This document shows positions 1 through 8,241 of a DNA stretch of 33,873 nt, piece after piece; positions within the stretch are counted from its first letter, which is position 1, and the number at the start of each line of letters is the position of its first letter. The notes under the pieces are model-generated. The model had not been told where the DNA came from. It saw only the letters and a list, made by a program, of their open reading frames with translations, and ran no database searches. The position numbers were made by a program, and so were the translations under genes. The stretch comes from Persephonella sp. (lineage in GTDB: Bacteria; Aquificota; Aquificia; Aquificales; Hydrogenothermaceae), in NCBI GenBank assembly GCA_027030485.1, contig JALVEY010000046.1, positions 1 to 33,873 on the forward strand. The letters run 5' to 3'.

Positions 1-814
1 CAACCTTTTCCCCTATCCTTCCTGCATATACAGAGAGACCCTTTTCTGCAAGATCTGCCTCAAGCCCATGCCCTACAGCTTCATGTATCATAGTTCCTCC
101 AGCATCAGATGATATGACAACAGGCATGCTTCCGGCTGGAGGGTGTTTTGCATTTAACCCTAAAACAGCCCTATGGGCAGCCTTTGATGAAACATAATCA
201 ATCAGATCAACCTCTCCAGACTCAAAAAGCTCATATCCAATCAGTCCACCTGTGGATTCATATCCTTTATACATATAACCGTTTTCCTGAGCTATCGCTT
301 CCACATAAAAGGCAACTCTTATCTGTGTATCCTCAACTATTTCACCTTCTGTATTTATTATGAGTATCTCTCTTTTTGAATCTTTTAGAGTGATGTTTGC
401 CTGTTTTATTCTTTTGTCGTGGCTTCTTACTATGTCATCTGCCTTAAGCAGAATCTCTTTTTTTCTCTCCGGAAAGTAATCTTCAGGATCAAGGAGGACT
501 TTTGTATATCCGGTCTGCTGTTTTATTCCGACCTTTATCTTTCCTTCTCCATTTTCTTTAATAAGAGAAGAGACAATACTTTCAAGGGAGCTTTTTGTGA
601 TCTCATTTGTGTATCCGTAATAAGTTTTCCCATTTTTTATCAGTCTTATCCCTACACCCTCATCAAAACCTTCAACACCTTTCTGTAGTTTTTTATTTTC
701 AAAATTTAAAACAGTAGAAAAGACCTTTTCATAAAATATCTCCCCGTATTCTCCACCTTCTGACATTAGCTTTGTGAGAAGATAAGGGGCTAATTCTCTG
801 ACAAGATTTTTCAT
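1..814 (-). CDS. tldD: TldD-like metalloprotease, 3' end outside window
   Basis: The N-terminal 271 or so codons of a TldD/PmbA-family protein are visible; the gene runs off the left edge. Reverse translation from the ATG at 814 begins MKNLVRELAPYLLTK and remains open. Near the edge it contains MIHEAVGHGLEAD, the HExxxH zinc motif that separates catalytic TldD from its inactive partner PmbA/TldE. The family works as a TldD/TldE heterodimer that degrades unfolded peptides and matures some modified peptides. The usual length is about 450-480 residues, so roughly 60 percent is present. One base separates its start from the stop of the small upstream gene at 816-1310, so the two are probably co-transcribed. 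Family assignment rests on the HEAVGH motif and its context; the metal-binding C-terminal half is not visible. Confidence 0.85.
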   Translation of the reverse strand, partial: MKNLVRELAPYLLTKLMSEGGEYGEIFYEKVFSTVLNFENKKLQKGVEGFDEGVGIRLIKNGKTYYGYTNEITKSSLESIVSSLIKENGEGKIKVGIKQQTGYTKVLLDPEDYFPERKKEILLKADDIVRSHDKRIKQANITLKDSKREILIINTEGEIVEDTQIRVAFYVEAIAQENGYMYKGYESTGGLIGYELFESGEVDLIDYVSSKAAHRAVLGLNAKHPPAGSMPVVISSDAGGTMIHEAVGHGLEADLAEKGLSVYAGRIGEKV

Positions 815-815
815 T

Positions 816-1310
816 TTACAGTCCCAGCAGAAAGGCTATCTCTTCAGGAGATTTTCCTTCCAGAAGATGATTAAGAGCCTGAAGACCTGTCTCATCAATT
901 GAGACATAAAGGGCTTTATCACCTGACTTAAAAGGAACAACGAGAACAGGAACCCTCCATGTCTGTATAAATCTCTTCCAGTCGGAGCTGAAACCTGCAA
1001 GCAAAAGCTGTGCTTCTCTAAATTTGCCTATTGTAATGTTAACAAGGGCAAACATATATTTTGCTTCAGGAATTTTTGATGCACTTTTTGCAAGTTCTCT
1101 TCTTGATCCTTTTATGTCTCCATCTATATATTTGTTAAAACCTTCAATAAATGCTTTTTCTTCTTCAGGAAGATCAAGATAAAACTCAAAGGGAACTTCC
1201 ATATAAGACTCTGAGTTGTCTATCTCAAAAACAGGTGCTATCTGTGTTTTGACTTTATCGGGGTGACCTTTGAATATAAAAATCTCCATCTTTTTCTCCA
1301 TAGTTTTCAT
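816..1310 (-). CDS. Conserved hypothetical protein upstream of tldD
   Basis: I do not recognise this 164-residue protein. The start chosen is the ATG at 1310, MKTMEKKMEIFIFKG, because an AGAGGTGAT ribosome-binding site lies directly upstream; an extension to 1343 would place that site inside the coding region. No signal peptide or membrane segment is visible. Residues around 70-120 look alpha-helical, with a pattern resembling one or two TPR-like helix pairs (GFNKYIDGDIKGSRRELAKS, then a second AKYMFALVNITIGKFREAQ unit). The C-terminal third looks like a mixed alpha/beta region ending in GKSPEEIAFLLGL. It ends one base before the tldD start, suggesting co-expression with that protease. Its function is unknown. 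Confidence 0.7.
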   Translation of the reverse strand: MKTMEKKMEIFIFKGHPDKVKTQIAPVFEIDNSESYMEVPFEFYLDLPEEEKAFIEGFNKYIDGDIKGSRRELAKSASKIPEAKYMFALVNITIGKFREAQLLLAGFSSDWKRFIQTWRVPVLVVPFKSGDKALYVSIDETGLQALNHLLEGKSPEEIAFLLGL

Positions 1311-1425
1311 AAAATCACCTCTTTTTTTTAAAATTTTATGCAAATCAGCTTATTTTATGTGTGATATATCTCATCTAATAAAAATAGTTATAAAATTTAT
1401 ATTATACATTCAATTGAGGTTGGGT

Positions 1426-2058
1426 ATGTTTATAACAGAAAAAAGAGCCAGAAAAATAAAAGCTGTTCTTGAGAAAAAACAGAAAGACCTTCAGGTATTT
1501 TCTGATAATGTGACAAATCAGCACAACTTTTCGGCAATAATGAGAACCTGTGATGCTGTAGGTGTCTTATATCTATATTACAGATACCTTGGAAATGAGG
1601 AGATAATCAATGAAGAAATAACAATGGGCTCCCATAAATGGATCATTCATCAGGAGATAGAAGATATAAACAGTTTTTTCAAAAAAAAGAAAGATGAAGG
1701 GTTTCAGATCATAGCCACCCATTTATCCGAAGATAGTATCCATTTTAGGAAAGTTGATTACACAAAACCTACGCTTGTTGTGATTGGTAATGAGATAAAC
1801 GGGGTCAGCGAAGAGGTTTTGGAATATGCAGACAAAAAAATAATTATCCCAATGTATGGAATGGCTCAAAGTCTAAATGTTTCAGTCGCTACAGGGGTTA
1901 TTCTGTATGAGGCTCAAAGGCAGAGAGAAGAAAGAGGATTGTATGAAAAACCTTCATTCAGCAAGGAAGAGATAGAAAATATACTGAAAAAATGGGCTAC
2001 AGATGATCTTATAAAACATAAGATGAGAGAAAGTTCTGTTAGGAATATAAAAAAGTAA
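1426..2058 (+). CDS. trmH: tRNA (guanosine-2'-O-)-methyltransferase TrmH
   Basis: This 210-residue SpoU-class (SPOUT) RNA 2'-O-methyltransferase most resembles TrmH, which modifies G18 in the tRNA D loop using S-adenosylmethionine. All three SpoU motifs are present: motif 1 with HNFSAIMRTCDAVGV (invariant N and R), motif 2 with LVVIGNEINGVSEE, and motif 3 with IIPMYGMAQSLNVSVATGV, which forms the trefoil-knot AdoMet site. The ATG at 1426 is chosen over an in-frame ATG at 1270 because GAGG lies just upstream, and because the extra 52 residues would be hydrophobic, unlike the family, and would overlap the divergent gene at 816-1310. The length fits TrmH (about 190-230 residues). A TrmL or other SpoU paralogue cannot be fully excluded. 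Confidence 0.9.
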   Translation: MFITEKRARKIKAVLEKKQKDLQVFSDNVTNQHNFSAIMRTCDAVGVLYLYYRYLGNEEIINEEITMGSHKWIIHQEIEDINSFFKKKKDEGFQIIATHLSEDSIHFRKVDYTKPTLVVIGNEINGVSEEVLEYADKKIIIPMYGMAQSLNVSVATGVILYEAQRQREERGLYEKPSFSKEEIENILKKWATDDLIKHKMRESSVRNIKK

Positions 2059-2121
2059 AGATTGCTTATTAATAATTAATTTTTAATATTAATTTATATA
2101 AACTAATTTGGAGAAGAAAAA

Positions 2122-2577
2122 ATGATAATTAAAAGTTCAGCATTTGAGGAGGGAGAACATATACCAGTTAATTTTACATGCGACGGTTCGGACATATCTC
2201 CAGATTTAAGATGGTCTGATTATCCTCCAGAAACACAAAGCTTTGTAATTATTATGGATGATCCTGATGCTCCTTTAGGTACTTTTACCCATTGGATAGT
2301 TTATGACATTCCTCAAACAATGAATTACCTTCCTGAAGGTTTTCCAAAATTGCCAGAAGTAGATGGAATAAAACAGGGTGTGAATGATTTTGGTAGAATA
2401 GGGTACGGTGGACCTTGTCCACCTATTGGTAAACCTCACAGATATTTTTTTAAAATTTTTGCTATTGATCAACCTTCACTTGGTCTTCCAGCTGGAGCAT
2501 CAAGGCAGGAAGTTGAGATGATAATGACCGGAAAGGTTATTGATGAAGGGTATCTTGTAGGGATATACGGAAGATAA
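2122..2577 (+). CDS. YbhB/YbcL family PEBP-like protein
   Basis: This 151-residue protein belongs to the phosphatidylethanolamine-binding (Raf kinase inhibitor-like) family, bacterial YbhB/YbcL branch. The two signature segments are clear: DPDAPLGTFTHWIVYDIP at about residues 53-70, and GYGGPCPPIGKPHRYFFKIF at about residues 94-113, which together line the anion or small-ligand pocket. No signal peptide is present, so it should be cytoplasmic. The ATG at 2122 is preceded by GGAG about nine bases upstream. The 63-base gap after trmH is nearly pure A/T and could hold a promoter. Its stop abuts, tail to tail, the stop of the minus-strand cytochrome gene. Physiological roles of bacterial YbhB proteins are poorly defined. 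Confidence 0.9.
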   Translation: MIIKSSAFEEGEHIPVNFTCDGSDISPDLRWSDYPPETQSFVIIMDDPDAPLGTFTHWIVYDIPQTMNYLPEGFPKLPEVDGIKQGVNDFGRIGYGGPCPPIGKPHRYFFKIFAIDQPSLGLPAGASRQEVEMIMTGKVIDEGYLVGIYGR

Positions 2578-2934
2578 TTATCTGAAATTCTTAAACATCC
2601 ATAAGGAAATAGATTGTATTTCTTCATCAGATATATCTTTAACAGGAGGCATGATGCCCCATCTATCAATACAGGGTTTACAGATAGATTTATCAAGTGA
2701 TGGTTCTTTTATGAAGTTTTCAAGGTACTCTGCAAATCCTTCCCTTGTTCTATAGAAATATTTAATCTGTCTTGCTAAAACATCAATAGGTGGTGCTTTA
2801 AGGGATAAGTTGTTTGTAGTTTCGTCCGTTTTCTCAATATGACAGGAAGAACAGTACTGTTTAAAAACCTGATAACCGTATTCTTCTGCAAAAGAAAAAG
2901 AAAATACAATTAGAAAAAGAATTATCAACACCAT
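2578..2934 (-). CDS. Small exported c-type cytochrome
   Basis: A 118-residue mono-heme class I-like cytochrome c. It has an N-terminal hydrophobic signal segment (MVLIILFLIVFSFSFA, probable cleavage before EEYG), one heme-attachment motif CSSCH soon after, and a GIMPPV segment near the C-terminus that supplies the likely axial Met. A second cysteine pair, CKPC, lacks the histidine and may form a disulfide. I prefer the ATG at 2934 because GAGG stands about six bases upstream; an in-frame TTG at 2949 would add five residues. The gene follows the lectin-pilin gene by seven bases and is the last gene of the pilus operon, an unexpected position for an electron carrier. The protein should act in the periplasm or on its membrane; its partner is unknown. 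Confidence 0.85.
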   Translation of the reverse strand: MVLIILFLIVFSFSFAEEYGYQVFKQYCSSCHIEKTDETTNNLSLKAPPIDVLARQIKYFYRTREGFAEYLENFIKEPSLDKSICKPCIDRWGIMPPVKDISDEEIQSISLWMFKNFR

Positions 2935-2941
2935 CAAAACC

Positions 2942-4786
2942 TCATTCAAACCTTATTCCAAAATATGATATTTCAACCGTCTGGGTTCTTCCACCTGTTC
3001 CTTCTGTAAACCCAAACTTCACATCTGTAAGATTATTAGTCCAGTCCACACATCTTTTAACATCTGGAGAACTTGAGTTGTAATCTTTAGTTAGATCATC
3101 ACAGTTTGTGCAATCAATCCATGCTTCTATCAGCATTTTAGTTCCTGAACCTCCACAAGTAGAACAGTTAGTATCGCATCCTGTATGTATTTCCATTCTA
3201 AATGAGTGTTTAACACCATCTTCAAGCCAGGTTGGTCTTCGAGTGTAATAACATCCGACTTTTGTAGGATCTGAAAAATTAGTACAGTTTGATGTTATTC
3301 TAACAGAGGGGTTTGAATTACCTGAATGAACAACGCTCCCATTAAAATCTATAGAAACATGATTATAACCTCTGTTTCTCAAATATGGATCACGGTAATA
3401 TGTGTTTGGATATGTGTCTATTTCTACAGCTATACTTTCTTTATCAAGACCGTCGTAACCTAATTTTCCACCTGTTCCTCCACAGTTTAAATTCCAAGGA
3501 GGTTTTTGCCTTATAACAAAAGTAAAACCGTCAGCATCTCCCTTGCTGTCAAAGGATGTATCTACAGTAAGTTTGAAATTAAAAAAAGCTCTCATGGTTT
3601 TATTTTTCAACCTGAATGTTCCGTTATACCAAAAACATCCGAAAGTATTTCTTTGTCCATTTCCAAACGTAACAGTTCCGTTGTTTAGATCAGTATTAAT
3701 AGCATTTGGATTGTTTTCAATCTGGTTAAAATTACTAAGATCATTAGCAAAGCTTACCTGAGAGCCGGGTGGTGCAGATGATCCTGAGGAAGATGTCTGA
3801 GGGTTTATTGTTAGAACAAATGATTTTTCTGCTACACTGCCTTCAGTATCTATTACAAAAAATCTGAGGTTATAACTTCCTGCCTGACCTGTCGCTACTG
3901 TTCCTGACAAGATAGGAGAACTGCACTGCTTCCAATCTGCTCCAGTGTTAACAGATCCATCTACATTTAAACAGTTTGTAGATGCCGTTAGAGTACCTCC
4001 ACAACTAATAGAAACTCCTGAGGGTAAACTTCCCTGAAAACACCATTTATAGTCTGGGTTTGTATCCGGATCGCTCCCGTCTGTAAATGGTATTCCACCT
4101 TCGGCAAAAATAGCTGCGTTGTATGAACTGTTTTCATATCCGTATGGAAGTTCATTATTCAGTATCGAAAGCCTGCTTTCACATCTTATTTTTGTCTGAA
4201 GTTCTCCAAGGGTTATCCACTTTACTATGTCATCATACCTTTCAGGTCTGTTCATATCAGATGGAAAGTTATCCACATTGTCTATCCCGTAATCATACAC
4301 ATTTATTACAGTGGGCGTACTGAGCAGGATTGTATGATCTTCAGTATGGGTGTTTCCATCACCGGTTTGAATATTATTGTTAAGAGAACCACTAACTAAT
4401 AGAAAAGCTACATTTTTTATATCTATTGGTGAAGAACAAGCAGTATCACCGCATATTCTAACTGTTAGATTTGTATTTTTCTTTCTGCAAATAAGTTTAG
4501 AACTGGATGTTAAATCCTGATCTACAAAGTATTTGATCTTTTTTCCAAATGTATCCATAGGATTTCTTACTACACTTTTAAACTCAATATCGTTAGATGG
4601 AAGTCTCAATGCTGAACCTGAATAAGAAATTAACGAATCTGCAGCCGCATTAATAATTTCCTTTGTTGTATTAATTTTAGCCCTTTTAACAAGTATCCCA
4701 AGTACTGTAATTCCTAATCCTGCTAAAAGTCCTATTATAATAAGCACCATAGCAAGCTCTATAAGGGTAAAACCCTTTTTATTCAT
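2942..4786 (-). CDS. Type IV minor pilin with Ig-like and L-type lectin domains
   Basis: A 614-residue prepilin. Residues 1-30 are a class III signal and pilin helix: MNKKG is the leader, cleavage falls before FTLIE, and the glutamate at mature position 5 is present. Residues 205-330 form a probable Ig/cadherin-like beta-sandwich (LPSGVSIS, GSYNLRFFVIDTEGSVA, FVLTINPQ). A Ser/Pro linker leads to residues 343-614, which match L-type (legume) lectins: ADGFTFVIRQ (418-427), SIAVEIDTYPN (451-461, metal-site E455 and D457), RDP (465-467), HVSIDFNGS (476-484), and a terminal VKFGFTEGTGGRTQTVEISYFGI strand pair. Paired cysteines suggest disulfides. The ATG at 4786 has a strong GGAGGAAG site and overlaps the preceding TPR gene by eight bases. 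Ordinary pilins have 130-200 residues, so this is probably a tip or minor adhesin binding a glycan; the ligand is unknown. Confidence 0.88.
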   Translation of the reverse strand: MNKKGFTLIELAMVLIIIGLLAGLGITVLGILVKRAKINTTKEIINAAADSLISYSGSALRLPSNDIEFKSVVRNPMDTFGKKIKYFVDQDLTSSSKLICRKKNTNLTVRICGDTACSSPIDIKNVAFLLVSGSLNNNIQTGDGNTHTEDHTILLSTPTVINVYDYGIDNVDNFPSDMNRPERYDDIVKWITLGELQTKIRCESRLSILNNELPYGYENSSYNAAIFAEGGIPFTDGSDPDTNPDYKWCFQGSLPSGVSISCGGTLTASTNCLNVDGSVNTGADWKQCSSPILSGTVATGQAGSYNLRFFVIDTEGSVAEKSFVLTINPQTSSSGSSAPPGSQVSFANDLSNFNQIENNPNAINTDLNNGTVTFGNGQRNTFGCFWYNGTFRLKNKTMRAFFNFKLTVDTSFDSKGDADGFTFVIRQKPPWNLNCGGTGGKLGYDGLDKESIAVEIDTYPNTYYRDPYLRNRGYNHVSIDFNGSVVHSGNSNPSVRITSNCTNFSDPTKVGCYYTRRPTWLEDGVKHSFRMEIHTGCDTNCSTCGGSGTKMLIEAWIDCTNCDDLTKDYNSSSPDVKRCVDWTNNLTDVKFGFTEGTGGRTQTVEISYFGIRFE

Positions 4787-5762
4787 AACTTCCTCCTAAC
4801 AGTTTGATCCTTTCTTGAACTATTTTCTTGAGGTTATTATCGGAAAATGGGATTTTGTTTATATGTTTGTAAACTTGAACTGCTTTTTCTGGCAGATCTT
4901 TCATCTCAAGTATTCTTGCATATGCATAGGCTATGTACGGATCGTAAGGATTTTTTTCAAAAGCTTTTTTATAGTAAATATAAGCCTTTTCTATATTTCC
5001 TGACTTCTCTTCAAGAATTCCTTTTGTGTAGCTTAAGTATCCTGTTCTGTCTTCTGTTTTGTTTTTTAAAAATTTCTTAACAAGATTTATTTCTCCGTTT
5101 TCTATTAAAAAAATAAGTATCTGGGATAAGTATCTGGCGTCTCTTATTTTTTTTAGATTTGTAAGAGCTTTTTTCTTTTCTCCTGTATATATTTGTAGGA
5201 TTAATATATTTTTCATTAATTTTTCTGAAGGGTTTATACTGTAAGCCTTCTTGTAGTAAAAAAGGCTTTTTGTGTAATTTAGTTTTTCAAGATATTGATT
5301 TCCAAGGGATATATATGTGGAATACATGTAAGAAGAGGAATTTTTAGATTTTTTTGTTATTTCCTGTTCTGATCTTTTCATCTTTCGTTCTGAAATTTTT
5401 GTCTCCTGAATTTTCTCAGGTTTTTGTATATCCTTTTGTTGAGGTTTTGCCAAAATCTTTTCATTCTGGTGGTTGTTTATCTCATTTTTATCTTCTTTAG
5501 ATTTGACTGCAACTTCAGGTATCTGTTCTGTTAATTTCTGATTTTCCTTTTTTATCTCAGACAAAATGTTTTGTTCTTCTTGAAGGAGTTTTTCTTGATA
5601 AACATAAAGAAAAATGGTTAATGCCGATAAAACAAAAATAAATGTAAGGAGTATTAGTACTGTTTTACTGTCTTTTTTCTTATTTTTTTTCAGATTTGGA
5701 GGAACAGGTTTTCCTTTCTTCCCTCCTTTCATTTTATTAAGAGTATCAATCAATAGGCTCAT
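4779..5762 (-). CDS. mshN: MshN-like membrane-anchored TPR pilus protein
   Basis: A 327-residue protein with a Lys-rich cytoplasmic N-terminus (residues 1-32), one transmembrane helix (about 33-53, TVLILLTFIFVLSALTIFLYVY), a charged Lys/Glu-rich linker to about residue 140, and then several TPR helix pairs (YISLGNQYLEKLNYTKSLFY; KGILEEKSGNIEKAYIYYKK; YAYARILEMKDLPEKAVQVY). The same architecture and the position after the secretin gene match MshN of MSHA pilus clusters, whose TPR part lies in the periplasm. The ATG at 5762 follows GAGGT and sits eight bases after the secretin stop; the 3' end overlaps the lectin-pilin start. Assignment is by architecture and synteny, since TPR sequences alone cannot decide it. 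Confidence 0.72.
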   Translation of the reverse strand: MSLLIDTLNKMKGGKKGKPVPPNLKKNKKKDSKTVLILLTFIFVLSALTIFLYVYQEKLLQEEQNILSEIKKENQKLTEQIPEVAVKSKEDKNEINNHQNEKILAKPQQKDIQKPEKIQETKISERKMKRSEQEITKKSKNSSSYMYSTYISLGNQYLEKLNYTKSLFYYKKAYSINPSEKLMKNILILQIYTGEKKKALTNLKKIRDARYLSQILIFLIENGEINLVKKFLKNKTEDRTGYLSYTKGILEEKSGNIEKAYIYYKKAFEKNPYDPYIAYAYARILEMKDLPEKAVQVYKHINKIPFSDNNLKKIVQERIKLLGGSYE

Positions 5763-5770
5763 TTTTTACC

Positions 5771-7306
5771 TCAGTGAACCTTAATAATGTGGGGTGTCAA
5801 AAATATAATCAGTTCTTTTTTTTGTTTTAGGTATTCCTCCTTTCTAAACAGTATTCCCAGACCGGGGATGTCCCCTAATCCGGGAACTTTACTGACTATT
5901 TTTCTTTTTTCTGTTCCTATAAGCCCCCCTATTATAATAAGATCACCATCTTTTACTTTTACGATTGTTCCTGCCTCTTTTATGTTAAGTACAGGTGCTT
6001 CTGCAACAACCTGATTGTTGTCAACAAGCTGTCTCAAATCCTCTATCTTAGTTGAAACAGGGACAATATTCATCATTATCTCTCCATCTTCTATATAGGG
6101 GGTAACTCCCAGTAATACACCATCAAGTACGTTTGTTCTGTAATAAGACACCTGTTGAGTTGTTGCTGTTCCTGTTACGGTGCTGACCTGTTTTTCCCAG
6201 AAGGGTACGATAATTCCTGAGGAAATCAGAGCTGTCTGACCGTTGAGTACCCTAATTCTTGGATTTGATAAGGTTTCTATCTTTCCGGTTTTTTCAAGTG
6301 CGTTTAAGATCGATTGAAAGTCTGCTCCTGTTACTAAAATCTGGCCGTAGCTTGTTCCTAAGGCTAATGTCTGGGAAAGTCTGACCGATGCACCTGTGCC
6401 GATAAAGTCTCTCATAAGAAGGTTCCAGTCCACCCCGTATCTGAACTCTTTGCTCAGGGTGACCTCAATTATTTTAGCCTCTATTAGAACCTGTTTTTTG
6501 ACCTCTTTTTTTAATTTCTTGATAAGATCCTCAACTTTTTTCATTTTGTCTTTTGTTGCAGTAACTATAAGAATCCCTGCAAATTTGTTAAGGGTAAAGC
6601 TGTTAGGATTTTTTTCCTGAGTGTTATTATTTTCTACGGAAAGAATTTTTTTAAGGGAATCCTCAAGCTGCTTGTAATACTCGTTTATATCGTTAGGGTT
6701 TTCGTACTTTAATGAAAAATCCCCCTTCAGGTTTGCAACAGAAGGAGATGTTCCTGTTGTTCCGGTAGTCCCTCCTGAATAACCTCCTGTTGTTCCTGAA
6801 CTTCCCAGAACATCACCACCAAGATCAGCTTTGTATTTTGATTTTGAGTGAACGTATGGCAGATGAAAAACTTTTGTTTTTGTTGCTTTTATGTAGATCA
6901 CATTTCCTTTGATTTCGTAATAGACACCTGCCAGATCTGTTATTATCTCAAGGGCGGTTTTAACTGGAGTGTTGTTGAAGTTTGCTGTAACCGGAATTTC
7001 CGGATTAACGTCAGAAGATATGGCGATGTTCAGTCCTGCATCTTTTGCAACAGCGTAAAGGACTGTTTTTAACGGGGCGTTATCTGCACTAAAAGTAAAA
7101 AATCTGTTTTCAAGGGGTGAAATTTTTTCTACAGGTGGTTTAATTATAAGGGGTGGTGGTTGATTTTTCTTGATAACTTTGTAGTTATTTTCCTTCTCAG
7201 GTTCTTTTTTTATCTCTACAGTTTTTTCCGTTTTATCAGCAACATATCCACAACTTACAGCAAAACCCAAAAGAAAAATAATCAATAATCGTAAAATTTT
7301 ATCCAT
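5771..7306 (-). CDS. mshL: Type IV pilus secretin (MshL/PilQ-like)
   Basis: A 511-residue outer-membrane secretin. A signal peptide ends in a lipobox-like AVSC (Cys19). An STN/N0-type domain follows (RFFTFSADNAPLKTVLYAVA to about residue 143), then an N1-like half-domain interrupted by a Gly/Thr-rich linker at about 168-188. The secretin beta-barrel region carries VLIEAKIIEVTLSKEFRYGV, GVTPYIEDGEIMMNIVPV, the VPGLGDIPGLGILFRK signature and a closing ELIIFLTPHII. The size is short for PilQ but typical of MshL. The start codon overlaps the upstream mshK-like gene by 25 bases and is preceded by GGTGAG. It forms the outer-membrane pore through which the pilus emerges. Its order with the neighbours follows mshJ-K-L. 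Confidence 0.92.
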   Translation of the reverse strand: MDKILRLLIIFLLGFAVSCGYVADKTEKTVEIKKEPEKENNYKVIKKNQPPPLIIKPPVEKISPLENRFFTFSADNAPLKTVLYAVAKDAGLNIAISSDVNPEIPVTANFNNTPVKTALEIITDLAGVYYEIKGNVIYIKATKTKVFHLPYVHSKSKYKADLGGDVLGSSGTTGGYSGGTTGTTGTSPSVANLKGDFSLKYENPNDINEYYKQLEDSLKKILSVENNNTQEKNPNSFTLNKFAGILIVTATKDKMKKVEDLIKKLKKEVKKQVLIEAKIIEVTLSKEFRYGVDWNLLMRDFIGTGASVRLSQTLALGTSYGQILVTGADFQSILNALEKTGKIETLSNPRIRVLNGQTALISSGIIVPFWEKQVSTVTGTATTQQVSYYRTNVLDGVLLGVTPYIEDGEIMMNIVPVSTKIEDLRQLVDNNQVVAEAPVLNIKEAGTIVKVKDGDLIIIGGLIGTEKRKIVSKVPGLGDIPGLGILFRKEEYLKQKKELIIFLTPHIIKVH

Positions 7307-7740
7307 CGCTCACCCCACTTTCCTTTTAATAAAACGCCTTCTTTTGAAATTTTAATGATTCTTTCTTCAGGGGAAATTCTGTCTCCCTCACTGTATAACT
7401 TTCCATTTATTATCGTATAACGGTTTGTCCCGATATAAATAAAGCTTACCTTATAAAATGGAGGAGGTTTCTGAGGAGTTTTTATTTTTTCAACGGTTTT
7501 GACTGTGTAAGGTCTGACATTAAGAACCGTTTGAAGAAGTTCTAAGTTTAATTCTTTCTCTCTTTTTTCTGAAAATTCAATATCAATAATCTCTGGATAA
7601 TAATTTAAAATACTTCCCCATTGTTCAATAACTTTCTGTTTTATAAATCCGTTAAAAAGAATAAATATAAACACTCCTAAAATCAGCGGAGAAACCAGAA
7701 CTGTAATCTCTTTATTTCCGATTTTTCTTATAAAATCCAT
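7282..7740 (-). CDS. mshK: PilP/MshK-like pilus alignment protein
   Basis: A 152-residue single-pass inner-membrane protein with a membrane helix at about residues 13-33 (EITVLVSPLILGVFIFILFN). The C-terminal beta region from about residue 95 (YKVSFIYIGTNRYTIINGKL, YSEGDRISPEERIIKISKEG, VLLKGKWGERWIKF) has the PilP/GspC homology-region pattern of an inner-membrane protein that contacts the secretin N0 domain. Its ATG immediately follows the TAG of the PilO-like gene with no spacer, and its 3' end overlaps the secretin start by 25 bases, which suggests translational coupling. Synteny supports MshK. Sequence conservation in this family is low, so the symbol is tentative. Confidence 0.65.
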   Translation of the reverse strand: MDFIRKIGNKEITVLVSPLILGVFIFILFNGFIKQKVIEQWGSILNYYPEIIDIEFSEKREKELNLELLQTVLNVRPYTVKTVEKIKTPQKPPPFYKVSFIYIGTNRYTIINGKLYSEGDRISPEERIIKISKEGVLLKGKWGERWIKFYDY

Positions 7741-8241
7741 CTATTTTCCCTTTAAGAACGGTTGTATTAGCTGAACTTCTAAATAAACTTTCGTCCCTTC
7801 GTTAAGGTTTTCAATCCTGAATTTTTTTATCATAACTATAGGCGAGACTTCATCTTTTAGATTTAACAACAGAGAAAAAAGGTCTTCAGGAGTATTGGGG
7901 TAGTAATCAAATCCGAGTAAAATGGAGTAATAACCGTCTTCTTTTTTTATATCATCTTTTATTGAAGCATCGTATAGTTTTATAAAATTATCTGCTTTAC
8001 TTAAAATAAGTTGGAGTGATTCTTCTTCTTTATAGATTTTTATATTTTTTTTCTCTATAAAGTCAATCAGCCGGTTTAGTTTGCGTTCAATGTCCGTTAT
8101 TTTTATATTTTTTTTCTGTAGGTCATCAATTTTTTGAGAAAGACGTTGATCAACCTCACTTAAAGCGAAATAAAAACTCAAAAGGAATACGAATAATATC
8201 AGTCCCGTGGCATAAAGCACAAAATATTTATCTATCTTCAT
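7741..8241 (-). CDS. mshJ: PilO/MshJ-like inner-membrane protein
   Basis: A 166-residue bitopic protein. A transmembrane helix lies at about residues 9-28, followed by a coiled coil (about 30-65, EVDQRLSQKIDDLQKKNIK and on) and a ferredoxin-like alpha/beta domain (YYSILLGFDYYPNTPEDLFS, then a VYLEVQLIQPF strand). This is the PilO/GspM plan, a component of the inner-membrane platform that dimerises with PilN. The start overlaps the preceding PilM/PilN-like gene by 14 bases and only a weak ribosome-binding site is visible, so it may be translated by coupling. Position between the MshI-like and MshK-like genes supports MshJ. Confidence 0.68.
   Translation of the reverse strand: MKIDKYFVLYATGLILFVFLLSFYFALSEVDQRLSQKIDDLQKKNIKITDIERKLNRLIDFIEKKNIKIYKEEESLQLILSKADNFIKLYDASIKDDIKKEDGYYSILLGFDYYPNTPEDLFSLLLNLKDEVSPIVMIKKFRIENLNEGTKVYLEVQLIQPFLKGK

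Noticed and set aside
1270-1425. Longer N-terminus for the TrmH gene
   Set aside because: It would add 52 hydrophobic residues with no family match and overlap the divergent gene; the ATG at 1426 has its own GAGG site.
6740-6800. Gly/Thr-coding repeat in the secretin as a possible mobile or phase-variable repeat
   Set aside because: The codons vary and the reading frame is kept; it encodes the flexible linker common in secretins.
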